A stretch of DNA of 64,000 nucleotides, taken from the NCBI RefSeq assembly GCF_000316115.1, contig NZ_JH993797.1, positions 5,256,486 to 5,320,485 on the forward strand. Direction: 5' to 3'. Both the position numbers and the translations under genes were made by a program. The notes under the pieces were generated by a model. It worked only from the letters and a program-made list of their open reading frames with translations. It made no database searches and was not told the DNA's origin. Source of the DNA: Leptolyngbya sp. PCC 7375 (lineage in GTDB: Bacteria; Cyanobacteriota; Cyanobacteriia; Phormidesmidales; Phormidesmidaceae). Of this stretch, positions 17,850 to 27,003 are shown in pieces. Position 1 is the first letter of the stretch. Each line of letters starts with the position of its first letter.

Positions 17850-18803
17850 CTATGCGGCAACTTTCATTTTGCCAGCTGTACCCATAGCCATCAGCATGTG
17901 ATATGTGATCAACAACTGAGTCAGAGCTAGGGGATAGCTCTGTAGAGTTTCACCAGTGGTGCCAACAATCTTACCGACTTCCTGGTTGCCCTCCAGACTA
18001 CAGAACTGCCCCAGATAAGGAACATCGCTACAAAGAATGCGCTCAAGCTGCTGCACCTGGTCAGGGGTAGCATGACCATCAATAGATAGCACGTCTACGG
18101 GCTTACCCATATCACGCTCTAGACCCAGACGAATGGCTTTACCTAAATCACTGTCCAATATATCGGTAAAATCGGGGTGCGGGATAGTGGGACGCAACAC
18201 CAAGTTTACGTTGAGCAGTAGATCGTTAGCCTGATCTTCAGGTGCATCTGGTGGATAAAAAGTAACAATTACATCAGCCCACTTACGCTGGGGACGGATG
18301 AAAGCCTCAGAGTCAGGCTCGCGCGCAGCTAGTGCAGCTAATACGGCAGCCTCATCATAGCCACGCTTGCGGGTATCACGCTTGATTTTCCACTTGGTGC
18401 GTAGGTCTTCGGGGGGCGCAAGGTAAACCTTTACGTCATAGGCATCGCGAGCAATCTTACTGGAGTAGCCCAGCAAACCTTCAACGATGACAAACTTCCT
18501 GGGCTCAATGTACTCAGGAGCATCAAACTCACCAGTAGTGTGGTTATAGATGGGCTTGAGTATAGGTCGGCCTTGGCGTAGTAGCTCTAGATGCTGTTCA
18601 ATGATGTCAACGTAATTGCAATCGGGGTGAAGTGCAGAGATCCCCATCTCCTTACGCTGTTTACGGTCGTAACGATGGTAGTCATCGGTACAGATGGTCG
18701 TCACATCATGCTCACCGAGTACCTGGGCGATCCCACGGGTTAAGGTAGTTTTACCAGCGGCACTGTCTCCGACAATACCGAGGATAATTGGGCGCTCTGC
18801 CAT
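17850..18803 (-). CDS. Phosphoribulokinase/uridine kinase family protein, not the canonical Calvin-cycle PRK
   Basis: 317 residues. The N-terminal P-loop GDSAAGKTT (12-20), the CTDDYH block (38-43) and the NYVDIIEQHLELL/PIYNHTTGEFDAPE region place it in the PRK/URK family. It differs from the cyanobacterial photosynthetic PRK I know (P-loop GDSGCGKST, length about 333): the first redox cysteine is replaced by alanine, and the C-terminal third (from about 235, DVLSIDGHATPDQVQQLERIL) is unlike it. Only the counterpart of the second regulatory cysteine (C38) remains, so thioredoxin/CP12 control as in true PRK is unlikely. The start ATG is preceded by AGGAG. Substrate unknown; phosphorylation of a sugar phosphate or nucleoside is inference. 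Single-gene unit with its own terminator. Confidence 0.8.
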   Translation of the reverse strand: MAERPIILGIVGDSAAGKTTLTRGIAQVLGEHDVTTICTDDYHRYDRKQRKEMGISALHPDCNYVDIIEQHLELLRQGRPILKPIYNHTTGEFDAPEYIEPRKFVIVEGLLGYSSKIARDAYDVKVYLAPPEDLRTKWKIKRDTRKRGYDEAAVLAALAAREPDSEAFIRPQRKWADVIVTFYPPDAPEDQANDLLLNVNLVLRPTIPHPDFTDILDSDLGKAIRLGLERDMGKPVDVLSIDGHATPDQVQQLERILCSDVPYLGQFCSLEGNQEVGKIVGTTGETLQSYPLALTQLLITYHMLMAMGTAGKMKVAA

Positions 18804-19044
18804 GGACGTATCTCCTGCTTCTTTAGACTTTCTTAAACTCAGTCGTTAGTTTTATCTTATGCACCAACGGTACTGGGCTCAAGATTTTGTGTCAGAGAAT
18901 ACGGCTTGCAAACGCTAGAAACCATTGAGTAAAAATACTCATAATCATTGAGGATGAAAGCATACAAAGGTCACTACGAGACCTAAAGTATGTAAAAAAA
19001 ATTTAGATTTCATAACCTAACTATGGCTTAGCCTGTAATGCATT

Positions 19045-19896
19045 CTAGTCCGTGACAAAGGACACTTTCAGGCGATTACGTCCACGCTTAGTCGCTAAAG
19101 CTAGAAATTCTTCTGCTTTGCTGATTAGCAATTGCTCACTTTCGGTCGGATGGTCAGTGTCAGTGACCACGCCACCAATATTGACGTCGATATTGGTCTG
19201 CGCACCATCCTGCAGGGTTATCGGTGCATCGGTCAGGGCTAATCTAAGGGTTTCTGCATATTTCGTAACGGCTTTAACATCTAAACCAGTGAGGCTACAG
19301 GTAAATTGCCCTTGATTATTGCTAAACAGCCAGGAATCTACTGGCAGGTTTTGCTGTAGCACCTGAGCGATCGCATTCCATAGGGCCTGATCTTGTTTGA
19401 GGTCGCTAGGATCAGGTTGCTTACGCTGGGGCTGAATCAGCAGTAGCCCTACGGATTGAAACTGATTATGAAGCGGCTGCATGTTCATTCGCTGGAGTAG
19501 GGCTCGAATGACACGCGAAACCACCGCATCACTGACTAAACCAGTGGTGTGATCCAGCAGATCCAGGGATTCCAAAAGATGGTGATAGCTCTGGCGCAGA
19601 TTTGCGTTTTTACGCGCTTGATTGTTGACTTCTTGCTGCTTAGCTAAAAGCTGATCTTCTAAGCTATGGGCCTGTTTTTTCCCACGGGAAATGCGCCATT
19701 CTCGCTTGAGAAATGCCGGAATGGTGACTAACAGTCCGAAAAGAACGCCCAAGCCTGATGCCAGCAACAGAGCAGTGGCCAGGTGCTGCTGCTCTAGTTG
19801 CCAGATAAAAAAGTTGATGTCGATCAGCTGGTCATTTTGCAGGGCGAATGCGATCGCAAAAAACGCCACTACCAGAGCAAAAATAAGAAATAGCGC
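19045..19896 (-). CDS. LapA-domain membrane protein with a degenerate GGDEF-like C-terminus
   Basis: The frame opens from a TTG at 19986, but the ATG at 19896 gives the compact N-terminal helix (MALFLIFALVVAFFAIAFA) usual for LapA/DUF1049 proteins, so I prefer it (283 residues). Two transmembrane helices, separated by QNDQLIDINFFIW, form the LapA part. A basic stretch and a coiled coil (KQQEVNNQARKNANLRQSY) follow. The C-terminal 150 residues, starting at LDHTTGLVS and containing NIGGVV and KRGRNRLKVS, resemble a diguanylate-cyclase fold but lack a GGDEF motif. Possible c-di-GMP-independent regulatory role at the membrane; unproven. Confidence 0.65.
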   Translation of the reverse strand, partial: ALFLIFALVVAFFAIAFALQNDQLIDINFFIWQLEQQHLATALLLASGLGVLFGLLVTIPAFLKREWRISRGKKQAHSLEDQLLAKQQEVNNQARKNANLRQSYHHLLESLDLLDHTTGLVSDAVVSRVIRALLQRMNMQPLHNQFQSVGLLLIQPQRKQPDPSDLKQDQALWNAIAQVLQQNLPVDSWLFSNNQGQFTCSLTGLDVKAVTKYAETLRLALTDAPITLQDGAQTNIDVNIGGVVTDTDHPTESEQLLISKAEEFLALATKRGRNRLKVSFVTD

Positions 19897-20079
19897 CATA
19901 GCAGAGGTAACCAGTAGTAGGAGTTGACCCAAGCCTAGTGAAACCGAGCATGCGTCCACATCCACCAAAATTGAGAATTTCTTCAATTTTCACACCCGGT
20001 GGTGGGTTGTTCCAGTCCCTGCAAAATCAAGATAGTTGAATCAAAATCATAGGTAATGTGTTGCACGAGGACATCTGCG

Positions 20080-20460
20080 ATGGCTGAGTTAACTGGTCCC
20101 TGGCTAGGGTCTTACTGGCAGGCAAACTCCCCCACCCGGTTTGAAGCCACCTTTGTCCAAGCGAACAATAGTATTAGTGGTCGCATTTTGGATGATGGGC
20201 CCTTAGGTGAAGCTCAGGTACACGGGCAAATCACTGGCCGCTATGTGACGTTCACCAAAAAATATTTCAACAATCCCAGTTACGCTATCCAATACACCGG
20301 AACAGTGTCAGAGGATGGTGATCATATCAATGGCCACTGGCGACTCGATTCTAAGCACAGTGGCGAATGGGAAGCCCACCGCAGCGATAACGATCTCAGC
20401 AAAGAACTACGCGCAATCTTGTCCAAAAACGCACCAGAATTGGCAACTACTCCAAATTAA
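20080..20460 (+). CDS. Conserved small cyanobacterial beta-rich protein, function unknown
   Basis: 126 residues from the ATG at 20080 (MAELTGPWLGSYW). The frame extends to an ATG at 20056, but GAGG 9 bases before 20080 favours the later start. The sequence alternates short strands (GSYWQANSPTRFEATF, SGRILDDGPLGEAQVHGQI, HINGHWRLD), suggesting a small beta-barrel. No catalytic motif, signal peptide or membrane helix. Divergent from the LapA-domain gene. I do not recognise the function. Confidence 0.6.
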   Translation: MAELTGPWLGSYWQANSPTRFEATFVQANNSISGRILDDGPLGEAQVHGQITGRYVTFTKKYFNNPSYAIQYTGTVSEDGDHINGHWRLDSKHSGEWEAHRSDNDLSKELRAILSKNAPELATTPN

Positions 20461-20463
20461 TTG

Positions 20464-20503
20464 CCCCCTGTAGGGTCGTTGCATGCAACGACCCTACAGG
20501 GGG
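20464..20503. repeat. Perfect 40-bp palindrome of the CATG-centred family (copy 1)
   Basis: The arms 20464-20483 and 20484-20503 are perfect complements, with centre GCATGC. It lies 4 bp after the stop of the preceding gene and 43 bp before the convergent TPR gene end, so it can serve as a bidirectional terminator. Related copies: 39676-39715 and 40593-40630. Confidence 0.8.
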
Positions 20504-20545
20504 ATGGGTGGTTTCTAGACAAAACCGTTATCTGCGGATTCGGCC

Positions 20546-22480
20546 CTATAACTTCAGCATGACCTCAGGTAAAAGTTCAGCGGGCACCTTATTCAGGGCA
20601 TTTTGCTGGCCATCTAATCCTAGCAGTTCATAGTGGGCAGAAACATTGCGCACCAAAGCTTTGAAGATGGGCTCATAGCTAGATGCCGTTTTGGTGATTT
20701 GTTTTAGGGCAGTGACGTAGTGCACTAAGGCACGGTCCAGGTTACCGACAATCAGGGCTCTGTTATCGGTAGCTCGGGCCATTCTGTCATAAATGCTGCC
20801 TAAGCAATGGCGAATCGAAGCGAGGTCAAGATTATTGGGCGCTAATTCTGAAGCTTTGAGGGCAGCTTCATAGGCAATCACAGCATTTTGCTTATAGCGC
20901 CCTTCAGGATCTGCTGGTGCCTCAGGATGGTTTGCTAATTCCCAAAACGCTGTGCCCAAATTGTTATAGGTACTGGCACAGGCCGTCGGATCAGTGCTGG
21001 GGGTACGATAATTCAGCGCATCTCGGTAAGCGGCAATGGCATGTTTGAGTAAAAAGATAGGACGTTCGTGACGCGACAAACTCCAGTAGGCAATGCCTAA
21101 ATTGTTTTGTACCGCTGCATATTCTAATGGGGACGTTTCGGGGTGATGACAGCGCAACGCCTCGTTATAGGCGGCAATTGCCCGATGCAGCTGGGGCTTG
21201 GGTTGTTCATAGTAGGCTAGCTTCCAGTACACGGAGCCCAGGCTGTTCTGCAAGGTGCCATATTCTTCAGGATTGCTATCTGCCGAGCAAAATGGTAAAG
21301 CCTGACGATAGGCGGTGACAGCGTCCTTCAGGTGGGTAATGGAGTCGTCGTAATTGGCTAAGGCGCTATATACTGCCCCCAAATTGCCGTACAGGCGGCT
21401 GGTGGTTTCTGCATCACCATGGGCACTCAGGCCTTCTCTATACAGCTTCACACTGCGGTTCATGCCCTCAACCAGGGCCGAACGCTCACCTTGGAGCTGA
21501 GCGTTGAGCCAGTGCAATGTGCCTAAATCATTAAGACCAGCAGCCCGTTGAGCATCATCCGTTGGCAACCAGTTTAGGTAGAGTTCAAAGGTTTCAATGG
21601 CGGTTGCCAATAGATTTGGGGTCATTTCCCCAGCTTCAATGCGATCGCGATAATGATTGCCAAGGGTATGGTAAGCCTGGGTAATCTCCCCAGGTGTGGC
21701 TCCCTGCTCTTCTAGCTGAGCGAGTGTTTCCAGAGGATTCTCCAGGGTAGTCACGTCTACGGTTACGGATGGGCTCTGTTCTGGCTCAACATCAGTAGGC
21801 TCAACATCAGTAGGCTCAATATCAGTCGCTGCGGGCGGCTGGTCTCTCTGAGCCAAATCCTCACTGAGAATCTGCCAGATATCAGCATTTTGAGCAGTGG
21901 ATACCCCCCCATAAAGCGCATCCGCCACCTGGTGACCGGTATTAGCAATCTCTGGAGCAGAGGACACAGGCTCACCCACAAAGGTGAACACACCACTACG
22001 CCACTGCCAAAACTCAGGGGCAGACTGTTGCAATGTGCGATACCAGGGCCATGACAGCCACAGCACCAAACTGCTTTCAAGGTGGGGGAGCAAAGATTGA
22101 ATATTTTCAAGGGATCGCAAAAAGTGATTTTGCGATCGCATCGGCTGGTGGGTCATCGCCTCTAAACCAACAATCTGTAGATGGGGTGTGGGTTTGGGCG
22201 CTTGCTTTAGCCAATGCACCAGCTGTAGCATCAAATCAGGCTGACTCGGATCAAAGGCAAGCTTCGCTAGGGTTACTGTCCCAAAATCATCCAGGGTATT
22301 ATCCGCTGCTGTTAAATCCGTTTGCAGTCTGGAGACCAGCTGTGTCTTCAATGTGTTACTATCGCAGACCGCAATCAAAAGCTGGCGTCTGAGATTAAGC
22401 TGGAGCGCTGTTTTAAGCCCTTCGTACTGACGTTGATTTAACCCCAAAACTTTGCGAGATTTGAGTTGTGTGGCCACCAT
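20546..22480 (-). CDS. TPR-repeat protein with an N-terminal ATPase-like remnant
   Basis: 644 residues. Residues about 1-160 (LRRQLLIAVCDSNTLKTQL ... VLWLSWPWYRTLQQSAPEFW) resemble the NTPase portion of cyanobacterial TPR proteins but show no Walker A motif. An acidic, proline-rich spacer (about 215-235) has two in-frame copies of EPTDV, visible as a short DNA direct repeat near 21788-21826. From about 255 to 600 there are at least six TPR units (for example YGNLGAVYSALANYDDSITH and AVQNNLGIAYWSLSRHE). Cytosolic scaffold is the likely role. It diverges from pcyA and is a single-gene unit ending near the palindrome at 20464. Confidence 0.7.
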   Translation of the reverse strand: MVATQLKSRKVLGLNQRQYEGLKTALQLNLRRQLLIAVCDSNTLKTQLVSRLQTDLTAADNTLDDFGTVTLAKLAFDPSQPDLMLQLVHWLKQAPKPTPHLQIVGLEAMTHQPMRSQNHFLRSLENIQSLLPHLESSLVLWLSWPWYRTLQQSAPEFWQWRSGVFTFVGEPVSSAPEIANTGHQVADALYGGVSTAQNADIWQILSEDLAQRDQPPAATDIEPTDVEPTDVEPEQSPSVTVDVTTLENPLETLAQLEEQGATPGEITQAYHTLGNHYRDRIEAGEMTPNLLATAIETFELYLNWLPTDDAQRAAGLNDLGTLHWLNAQLQGERSALVEGMNRSVKLYREGLSAHGDAETTSRLYGNLGAVYSALANYDDSITHLKDAVTAYRQALPFCSADSNPEEYGTLQNSLGSVYWKLAYYEQPKPQLHRAIAAYNEALRCHHPETSPLEYAAVQNNLGIAYWSLSRHERPIFLLKHAIAAYRDALNYRTPSTDPTACASTYNNLGTAFWELANHPEAPADPEGRYKQNAVIAYEAALKASELAPNNLDLASIRHCLGSIYDRMARATDNRALIVGNLDRALVHYVTALKQITKTASSYEPIFKALVRNVSAHYELLGLDGQQNALNKVPAELLPEVMLKL

Positions 22481-22789
22481 AGCGTAGGAAAAATGTGTGT
22501 GATGTTGAAGTGGGGCAACAGAAGTGGAGGCTTAGGCCTTGGCAGTATCCGACGATCGGAATGCTTACGTGGCCCGTGTTATGCCCTAATAAGCACAACA
22601 ACTAAGTACCAATCTTTTCCCTAAAAAAAAGTCAACATCAGGAATAAGGTGACGAATTGGATCATAGGTAGTTGATTCTGCCTGAGACCTTTACGCTACT
22701 GTAAACTTGATTTATCACACCACCCGCGACGATACCGTTTTTCAATGGTGCAGTCCAATCTGTTTATAAGGTGAACTGAACGCTCATCC
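22481..22789. promoter_or_regulatory. Divergent promoter region between the TPR gene and pcyA
   Basis: 309 bp with no open reading frame worth reporting. It must contain the promoters for both flanking genes; I do not see a clear NtcA- or CRP-type palindrome in it. Confidence 0.3.
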
Positions 22790-23524
22790 ATGTCGATTAC
22801 GGTAAAGTACTCCATCCGTCAGCATCAAAACTCTGTCATCTGTGAGTTGGCTGACATCATTGAAGCGACCTGGCAACACCATCTTGCCCTCTCGCCTTAC
22901 CATCTCCCTAACGATCTGGGCTATGTAGAAAGCCGTCTAGAAGGCGAACGGCTGGTCATTGAAAATGTCTGCTATCAAACCCCAGAGTTTCGTAAGCTTC
23001 ATCTAGAACTAGCGAAGGTGGGTCCCAATCTCGACATTCTGCACTGCGTAATGTTTCCTCGCCTTGAGTATGGGCTACCGATGTTTGGCTGTGACATTGT
23101 CTGCGGCCGCGGGCAAATTAGTGCAGCCGTTGTGGATTTATCCCCCACTAATCCCAACGGCTTGCCCATTGCCTATACCCATGCCCTTGAGGGTAAGGGG
23201 ACAAACGGCTATAGCCATCCACGGGAACTCCCTAGCTGGGGCCACATTTTTTCGGACTATTGCTGTTTTGTAAAACCCATAGGTCCTCAGGAAAATCATC
23301 GTTTTCTGGAGCAGGTGCGCTACTACCTGACCTTGCACTGTAAACAAGCAATTGCCATGACTCCCACCCCCCATAAACGGGCTGAGATCTTGGCAGGTCA
23401 GCGTAACTACTGCACCCACCAGCAGCAAAATGACAAAACCCGTCGCATTTTAGAAAAAGCATTTGATCCTGTCTGGGCTGAACGCTACATGAAGACGGTG
23501 CTATTCGATCTATCGGAGGAATAG
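22790..23524 (+). CDS. pcyA: Phycocyanobilin:ferredoxin oxidoreductase
   Basis: 244 residues, family-typical. PcyA reduces biliverdin IXalpha by four electrons from ferredoxin to phycocyanobilin, the phycobiliprotein and cyanobacteriochrome chromophore. The diagnostic block ILHCVMFPRLEYGLPMFGCD is intact. Counterparts of the catalytic residues of the Synechocystis enzyme (Glu76, His88, Asp105) are E73, H85 and D102, an even offset of three. Cytosolic. The guanylate kinase gene follows 34 bp later on the same strand. Works downstream of ho1, encoded 4 kb to the right on the opposite strand. Confidence 0.97.
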   Translation: MSITVKYSIRQHQNSVICELADIIEATWQHHLALSPYHLPNDLGYVESRLEGERLVIENVCYQTPEFRKLHLELAKVGPNLDILHCVMFPRLEYGLPMFGCDIVCGRGQISAAVVDLSPTNPNGLPIAYTHALEGKGTNGYSHPRELPSWGHIFSDYCCFVKPIGPQENHRFLEQVRYYLTLHCKQAIAMTPTPHKRAEILAGQRNYCTHQQQNDKTRRILEKAFDPVWAERYMKTVLFDLSEE

Positions 23525-23558
23525 GCCTGTAAAATTTCCGTAGTTTTCTCTGTAAGTT

Positions 23559-24215
23559 ATGCCTTCAATATCAGTTCCCCTGAGTTCAGAAATTGCTGTT
23601 ACGTCTCCAACCGTAGGGCAACTGATTGTCTTTACAGGCCCCAGTGGCGTGGGCAAGGGAACGTTACTACGCCAGTTGCTCAAGCATCATCCGGACATTC
23701 AGCTATCGATTTCAGCAACCACTCGCCAACCTCGTCCAGGTGAGGAGCATGGTAAACATTATTACTTTGTTTCACGCCCGGAATTTAAGGCCATGGTTGA
23801 GCACAATCAACTGCTGGAATGGGCTGAATTTGCGGGTAATTTTTATGGCACCCCGCGTCACCCCTTAGAAGCCATGATTTCCCATGGCAATGTGGTGATT
23901 TTAGAAATTGAGTTGGCAGGGGCTCGTCAGGTGCGCGCCACGCTACCAGAAGCACAGCAGATTTTCGTATTGCCCCCCAGCCTCCAGGAACTAGAAGATC
24001 GCATTCGTCAGCGGGGTCAAGATTCGGAAGATGCGATCGCAAAACGCCTGGCGCGGGCCAACGTTGAAATTGAAGCCGCTGAAGAGTTTGATATACAAAT
24101 CGTCAACGACAACCTTGAACGAGCCACCCGTGAGTTAGAAAAGATCCTATTTACTCATCATTCCTTGAAGGAGGAACACCCGCCATCACCACAAGAGACT
24201 CAACTACCGACTTAA
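23559..24215 (+). CDS. gmk: Guanylate kinase
   Basis: 218 residues. Phosphorylates GMP to GDP with ATP in purine nucleotide supply. P-loop GPSGVGKGT at about 28-36, the GMP-binding region STTRQPRPGEEHGKHYYF and YGTPRHPLEA, and the C-terminal lid RGQDSEDAIAKR are all present. It starts 34 bp after pcyA, likely in one transcript. The last 65 bp overlap the 3' end of the convergent ftsI gene (24151-24215), so the C-terminal tail is not free to vary independently. Confidence 0.95.
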   Translation: MPSISVPLSSEIAVTSPTVGQLIVFTGPSGVGKGTLLRQLLKHHPDIQLSISATTRQPRPGEEHGKHYYFVSRPEFKAMVEHNQLLEWAEFAGNFYGTPRHPLEAMISHGNVVILEIELAGARQVRATLPEAQQIFVLPPSLQELEDRIRQRGQDSEDAIAKRLARANVEIEAAEEFDIQIVNDNLERATRELEKILFTHHSLKEEHPPSPQETQLPT

Positions 24216-25890
24216 CCAGGGGCGCAGTTACCGTTGAACCATAGGCATCTTCACCCAGAGGTTCATCGATCACAGCCAGCACCACATAGCGGGGATTCTC
24301 CCCTGGCACAATGCCCACAAAGCTAACGATGCGACCATCGCCATATTCACCATATTCATTGGCTTTTTGGGCAGTCCCTGTCTTACCCGCTAGCCGATAA
24401 TTGGCGATGCGAGCCGTTTTACCAGATCCAGATTCCACAACGGCCTCCATCATTTGGAGGACTGCCTGGGTAGTGTCTTTAGAAAACACTTGTTTGGCAG
24501 GCGGTCGCTGAGGCTGCCACGTGGGGTTTCCTTCCTGGTCAATCAGCCCCCTGACCAAGTGGGGTGTTACCAACTCACCGCCATTGGCCAAAGCAGCATG
24601 GAGCTGTATCAACTGCATCGGATTGAGAGAAAATCCTTGCCCAAAGGAGGTGGTTGCAGCTTCCACTTCACTGTTAACAAACTGAGAGCGACTTTTGAGC
24701 TGGGCGGTGGCCTCGGCAGGAAGCTCAATGCCCGTTGCATTCCCTAACCCTAATTGTGCCAGCCAGTCGTAGTAAGTCGAGCGTTTTAACCGCTCCATAA
24801 TGTGAACCATGCCCACATTGCTGGAATGGCGCAAAACATCAGTGATGGTGATGGATCCCCGTCCTCCCACTGCTTGATAATCAACATTTTGAATCGTCCA
24901 TTGGTCATATTGCAGACGACCTTCGTCATAGACGTAGTCACCAGGAGCAATTAAGCCTTCTTCGAGTGCGATCGCAACATTGATAGGCTTAAAAGTTGAG
25001 CCCGGTTCATACAGATCGCTGATCACCCAATTCCTAAACTGCGCAACATTCGCCTCATAGTAGCGATTAGGGTCATAGGTGGGCGTCACAGCCAACGACA
25101 ACACAGCCCCATTACGGCTATCCATCACAATTAAGGCCCCTCGCTTGGCTCCATATTGACGGACGGTTGCCTCTAAATTTCGCTGGGCAATGCGCTGCAA
25201 ACGACTATCCACAGTCAGCTGTAGCCTGAGCCCATCACGATTAGGCAACTGTTTCGGCGTATGGGGCAATGGCGCATTATCTAGCTTATACAGCAGCCGA
25301 TCCTGCAGCATGTATTCCAAGCCAGCCTGGGGTTGCCCTTCCAAATTGATATACCCCACCAGCTGAGACATCAATGTTTGCTGTGGATAAAAGCGCTGCT
25401 GACTAGGCAACAATTCCAAACCATCTAACCGTAGATCACGAATACGCTTGGTCAGCTCTTCTGAAACATCTACAGCAACCTGAATACCCGTTTCCTGCTC
25501 TTGAAAACGCTGCAGCAACGTATCTTGGGGTTGACCAAGGGCGCTTTCCAAGGTTTCAGCCATCTCCTGGCGAGAGCGACTAAACAGCATGGGGTGAGCA
25601 TAGATGGTATAAACAATCCGATCCACCGCCAACACATTCCCCTGACGGTCCACGATCGGACGTCGTGATGCCCGAGGAACCTGGGGTAAATTTTGCCGCT
25701 GTTGCTCAGCCTGGAGCTTAAGTTGGTCACCAACCACTAACTGCAACCGAGCAAGACGCGCACTTAGGCCAAACATCACCAACACCATAAAGGCCCAGAC
25801 CGAGACCAGGCGAAATCGTGGTGAAGACGTATGACGAGGGCGACGACGACTAAACGGACGGCGCTCCGGACTAGATCGCTGCGTAACCAT
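24151..25890 (-). CDS. ftsI: Septal peptidoglycan transpeptidase, PBP2/FtsI type
   Basis: 579 residues. One N-terminal transmembrane helix (about 28-50), a PBP dimerisation region (55-210), then the transpeptidase domain with active-site S298-T-F-K301 (PGSTFK), S357-S-N359, and K504-T-G506. It cross-links peptidoglycan at the division site. The gene ends inside gmk on the other strand. The gene 60 bp upstream encodes a small single-pass protein in the position of FtsL, and the pair is probably one operon. Full length, no damage. Confidence 0.93.
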   Translation of the reverse strand: MVTQRSSPERRPFSRRRPRHTSSPRFRLVSVWAFMVLVMFGLSARLARLQLVVGDQLKLQAEQQRQNLPQVPRASRRPIVDRQGNVLAVDRIVYTIYAHPMLFSRSRQEMAETLESALGQPQDTLLQRFQEQETGIQVAVDVSEELTKRIRDLRLDGLELLPSQQRFYPQQTLMSQLVGYINLEGQPQAGLEYMLQDRLLYKLDNAPLPHTPKQLPNRDGLRLQLTVDSRLQRIAQRNLEATVRQYGAKRGALIVMDSRNGAVLSLAVTPTYDPNRYYEANVAQFRNWVISDLYEPGSTFKPINVAIALEEGLIAPGDYVYDEGRLQYDQWTIQNVDYQAVGGRGSITITDVLRHSSNVGMVHIMERLKRSTYYDWLAQLGLGNATGIELPAEATAQLKSRSQFVNSEVEAATTSFGQGFSLNPMQLIQLHAALANGGELVTPHLVRGLIDQEGNPTWQPQRPPAKQVFSKDTTQAVLQMMEAVVESGSGKTARIANYRLAGKTGTAQKANEYGEYGDGRIVSFVGIVPGENPRYVVLAVIDEPLGEDAYGSTVTAPLVKSVVESLVVMAGVPPSRNDE

Positions 25891-25950
25891 AGATATTAGG
25901 CGAGCACAATAAGCATGCAGAAGGCGCTCACATCAAAAAACCTCACTGAC

Positions 25951-26559
25951 CTAGTAACCCAGGGGATGGGGCATAGGAGAAGGAGCTTCAGGCTCAACAG
26001 AAGGCTCAACTGATGGACGCGCCGGAGCAGGTGACAAGAAGATAGCACGCTTAGGCTCAAACGGCTTAAACCCAGCAGAGGGAGACTCAGCCTGCTCAGC
26101 CATATTATTTTTCAACGTTGCATTGGCAGTAGTGACCTGTTGTATCGAGGCCTTGAGCGTTTCCAAGCGCTGAAATGAACGAGATACGGTTTTATCTAAA
26201 TAAACTGTCCAGCTATAGACCACTAAGGCCGTTGCAACTAAGCCACCGGTCAGAACAGTAGACCCCTGCTGCACTCCCACTAAAATTTTAAGGCCGAGCG
26301 GCAGCCGAGGCGCTCTAGGCAGTTGCTTGACCTCAGCAGGCGCGTGCACCTCATTGGGCACCGTTGCCACAGACGGAGCACCGGAATTCGCGGCAGCCTT
26401 AAAAGGATATCTCGCCACCGAGGATGAAGCTGTCTTATTGACGGGATGCAGTAATACCAGATTTCGCTTCTTAGAGCTCTTAACGCTATTACTCTTATCT
26501 CGATCAGCCCTAACGGCAAAACCCACTCGTTTACTCCTCACTTTAAGCGTCGCCCCCAT
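25951..26559 (-). CDS. Small single-pass protein in the FtsL position upstream of ftsI
   Basis: 202 residues. A basic, low-complexity N-terminal cytoplasmic part (1-95) is followed by one transmembrane helix (about 112-132, GLVATALVVYSW), a short heptad-rich segment (SRSFQRLETLKASIQQV, 140-165) and a proline/serine-rich tail. That topology, with size and place directly before ftsI, is what is expected for the fast-diverging division protein FtsL, which recruits FtsI through a coiled coil. There is no sequence signature to confirm it. RNA from this gene probably continues into ftsI (60-bp gap). Confidence 0.6.
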   Translation of the reverse strand: MGATLKVRSKRVGFAVRADRDKSNSVKSSKKRNLVLLHPVNKTASSSVARYPFKAAANSGAPSVATVPNEVHAPAEVKQLPRAPRLPLGLKILVGVQQGSTVLTGGLVATALVVYSWTVYLDKTVSRSFQRLETLKASIQQVTTANATLKNNMAEQAESPSAGFKPFEPKRAIFLSPAPARPSVEPSVEPEAPSPMPHPLGY

Positions 26560-26924
26560 GCGCCAGAGCGATGATCACTCAAAACGCACTGTGGTTACCC
26601 ACATTCAAATAAAGATCTACAGGCTTCCATAAGCAAACCACAGATCCGAACACAGACAGAACAAACCTGCCCACGCTCCACCAAAAAATAGCAGAAAAGG
26701 TCAACTTATCAAGTATTTTTTGGCACTCAATGTAAAACTACAGCCAGCCTGACCATTTCTGCCAAACCCATCCCAAAGTAAAACTAAGAATAGCTGATTT
26801 GCAGTTTATAAATTGAGCCTCATGCTACAGGAGCACTTTCCAAAGAACAAGCCCTCAAAAATATCTGATAGCGACTTTTTAAATTGATAGGAAGTTTTAG
26901 TCAAGCAACTGTAGAGCTGAAAAC
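26560..26924. other. Gene-free stretch, promoter of the FtsL-like/ftsI unit
   Basis: 365 bp of AT-rich sequence between the start of the FtsL-like gene and the ho1 terminator. I see no RNA gene. It should carry the leftward promoter of the division genes. Confidence 0.3.
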
Positions 26925-26962
26925 GAAAATGGACAGATTCCTCCAGGAATCTGTCCATTTTC
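26925..26962 (-). terminator. Intrinsic terminator of ho1
   Basis: A perfect 17-bp stem (26925-26941 with 26946-26962) and a 4-nt loop, about 40 bp after the ho1 stop. The minus-strand arm ends in GGAATCTGTCC complement and runs into GTTTTC. Confidence 0.85.
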
Positions 26963-27003
26963 TAAACAATTGAGAACTTGATTAGCTTAATAAGCAATCA
27001 ACT

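Noticed and set aside
17850..18803. Naming this gene prk
   Set aside because: The P-loop, the missing first redox cysteine and the divergent C-terminus differ from canonical cyanobacterial PRK.
24454..24747. 97-codon plus-strand frame inside ftsI
   Set aside because: It is the reverse complement of the conserved transpeptidase domain; selection on ftsI explains the open frame.
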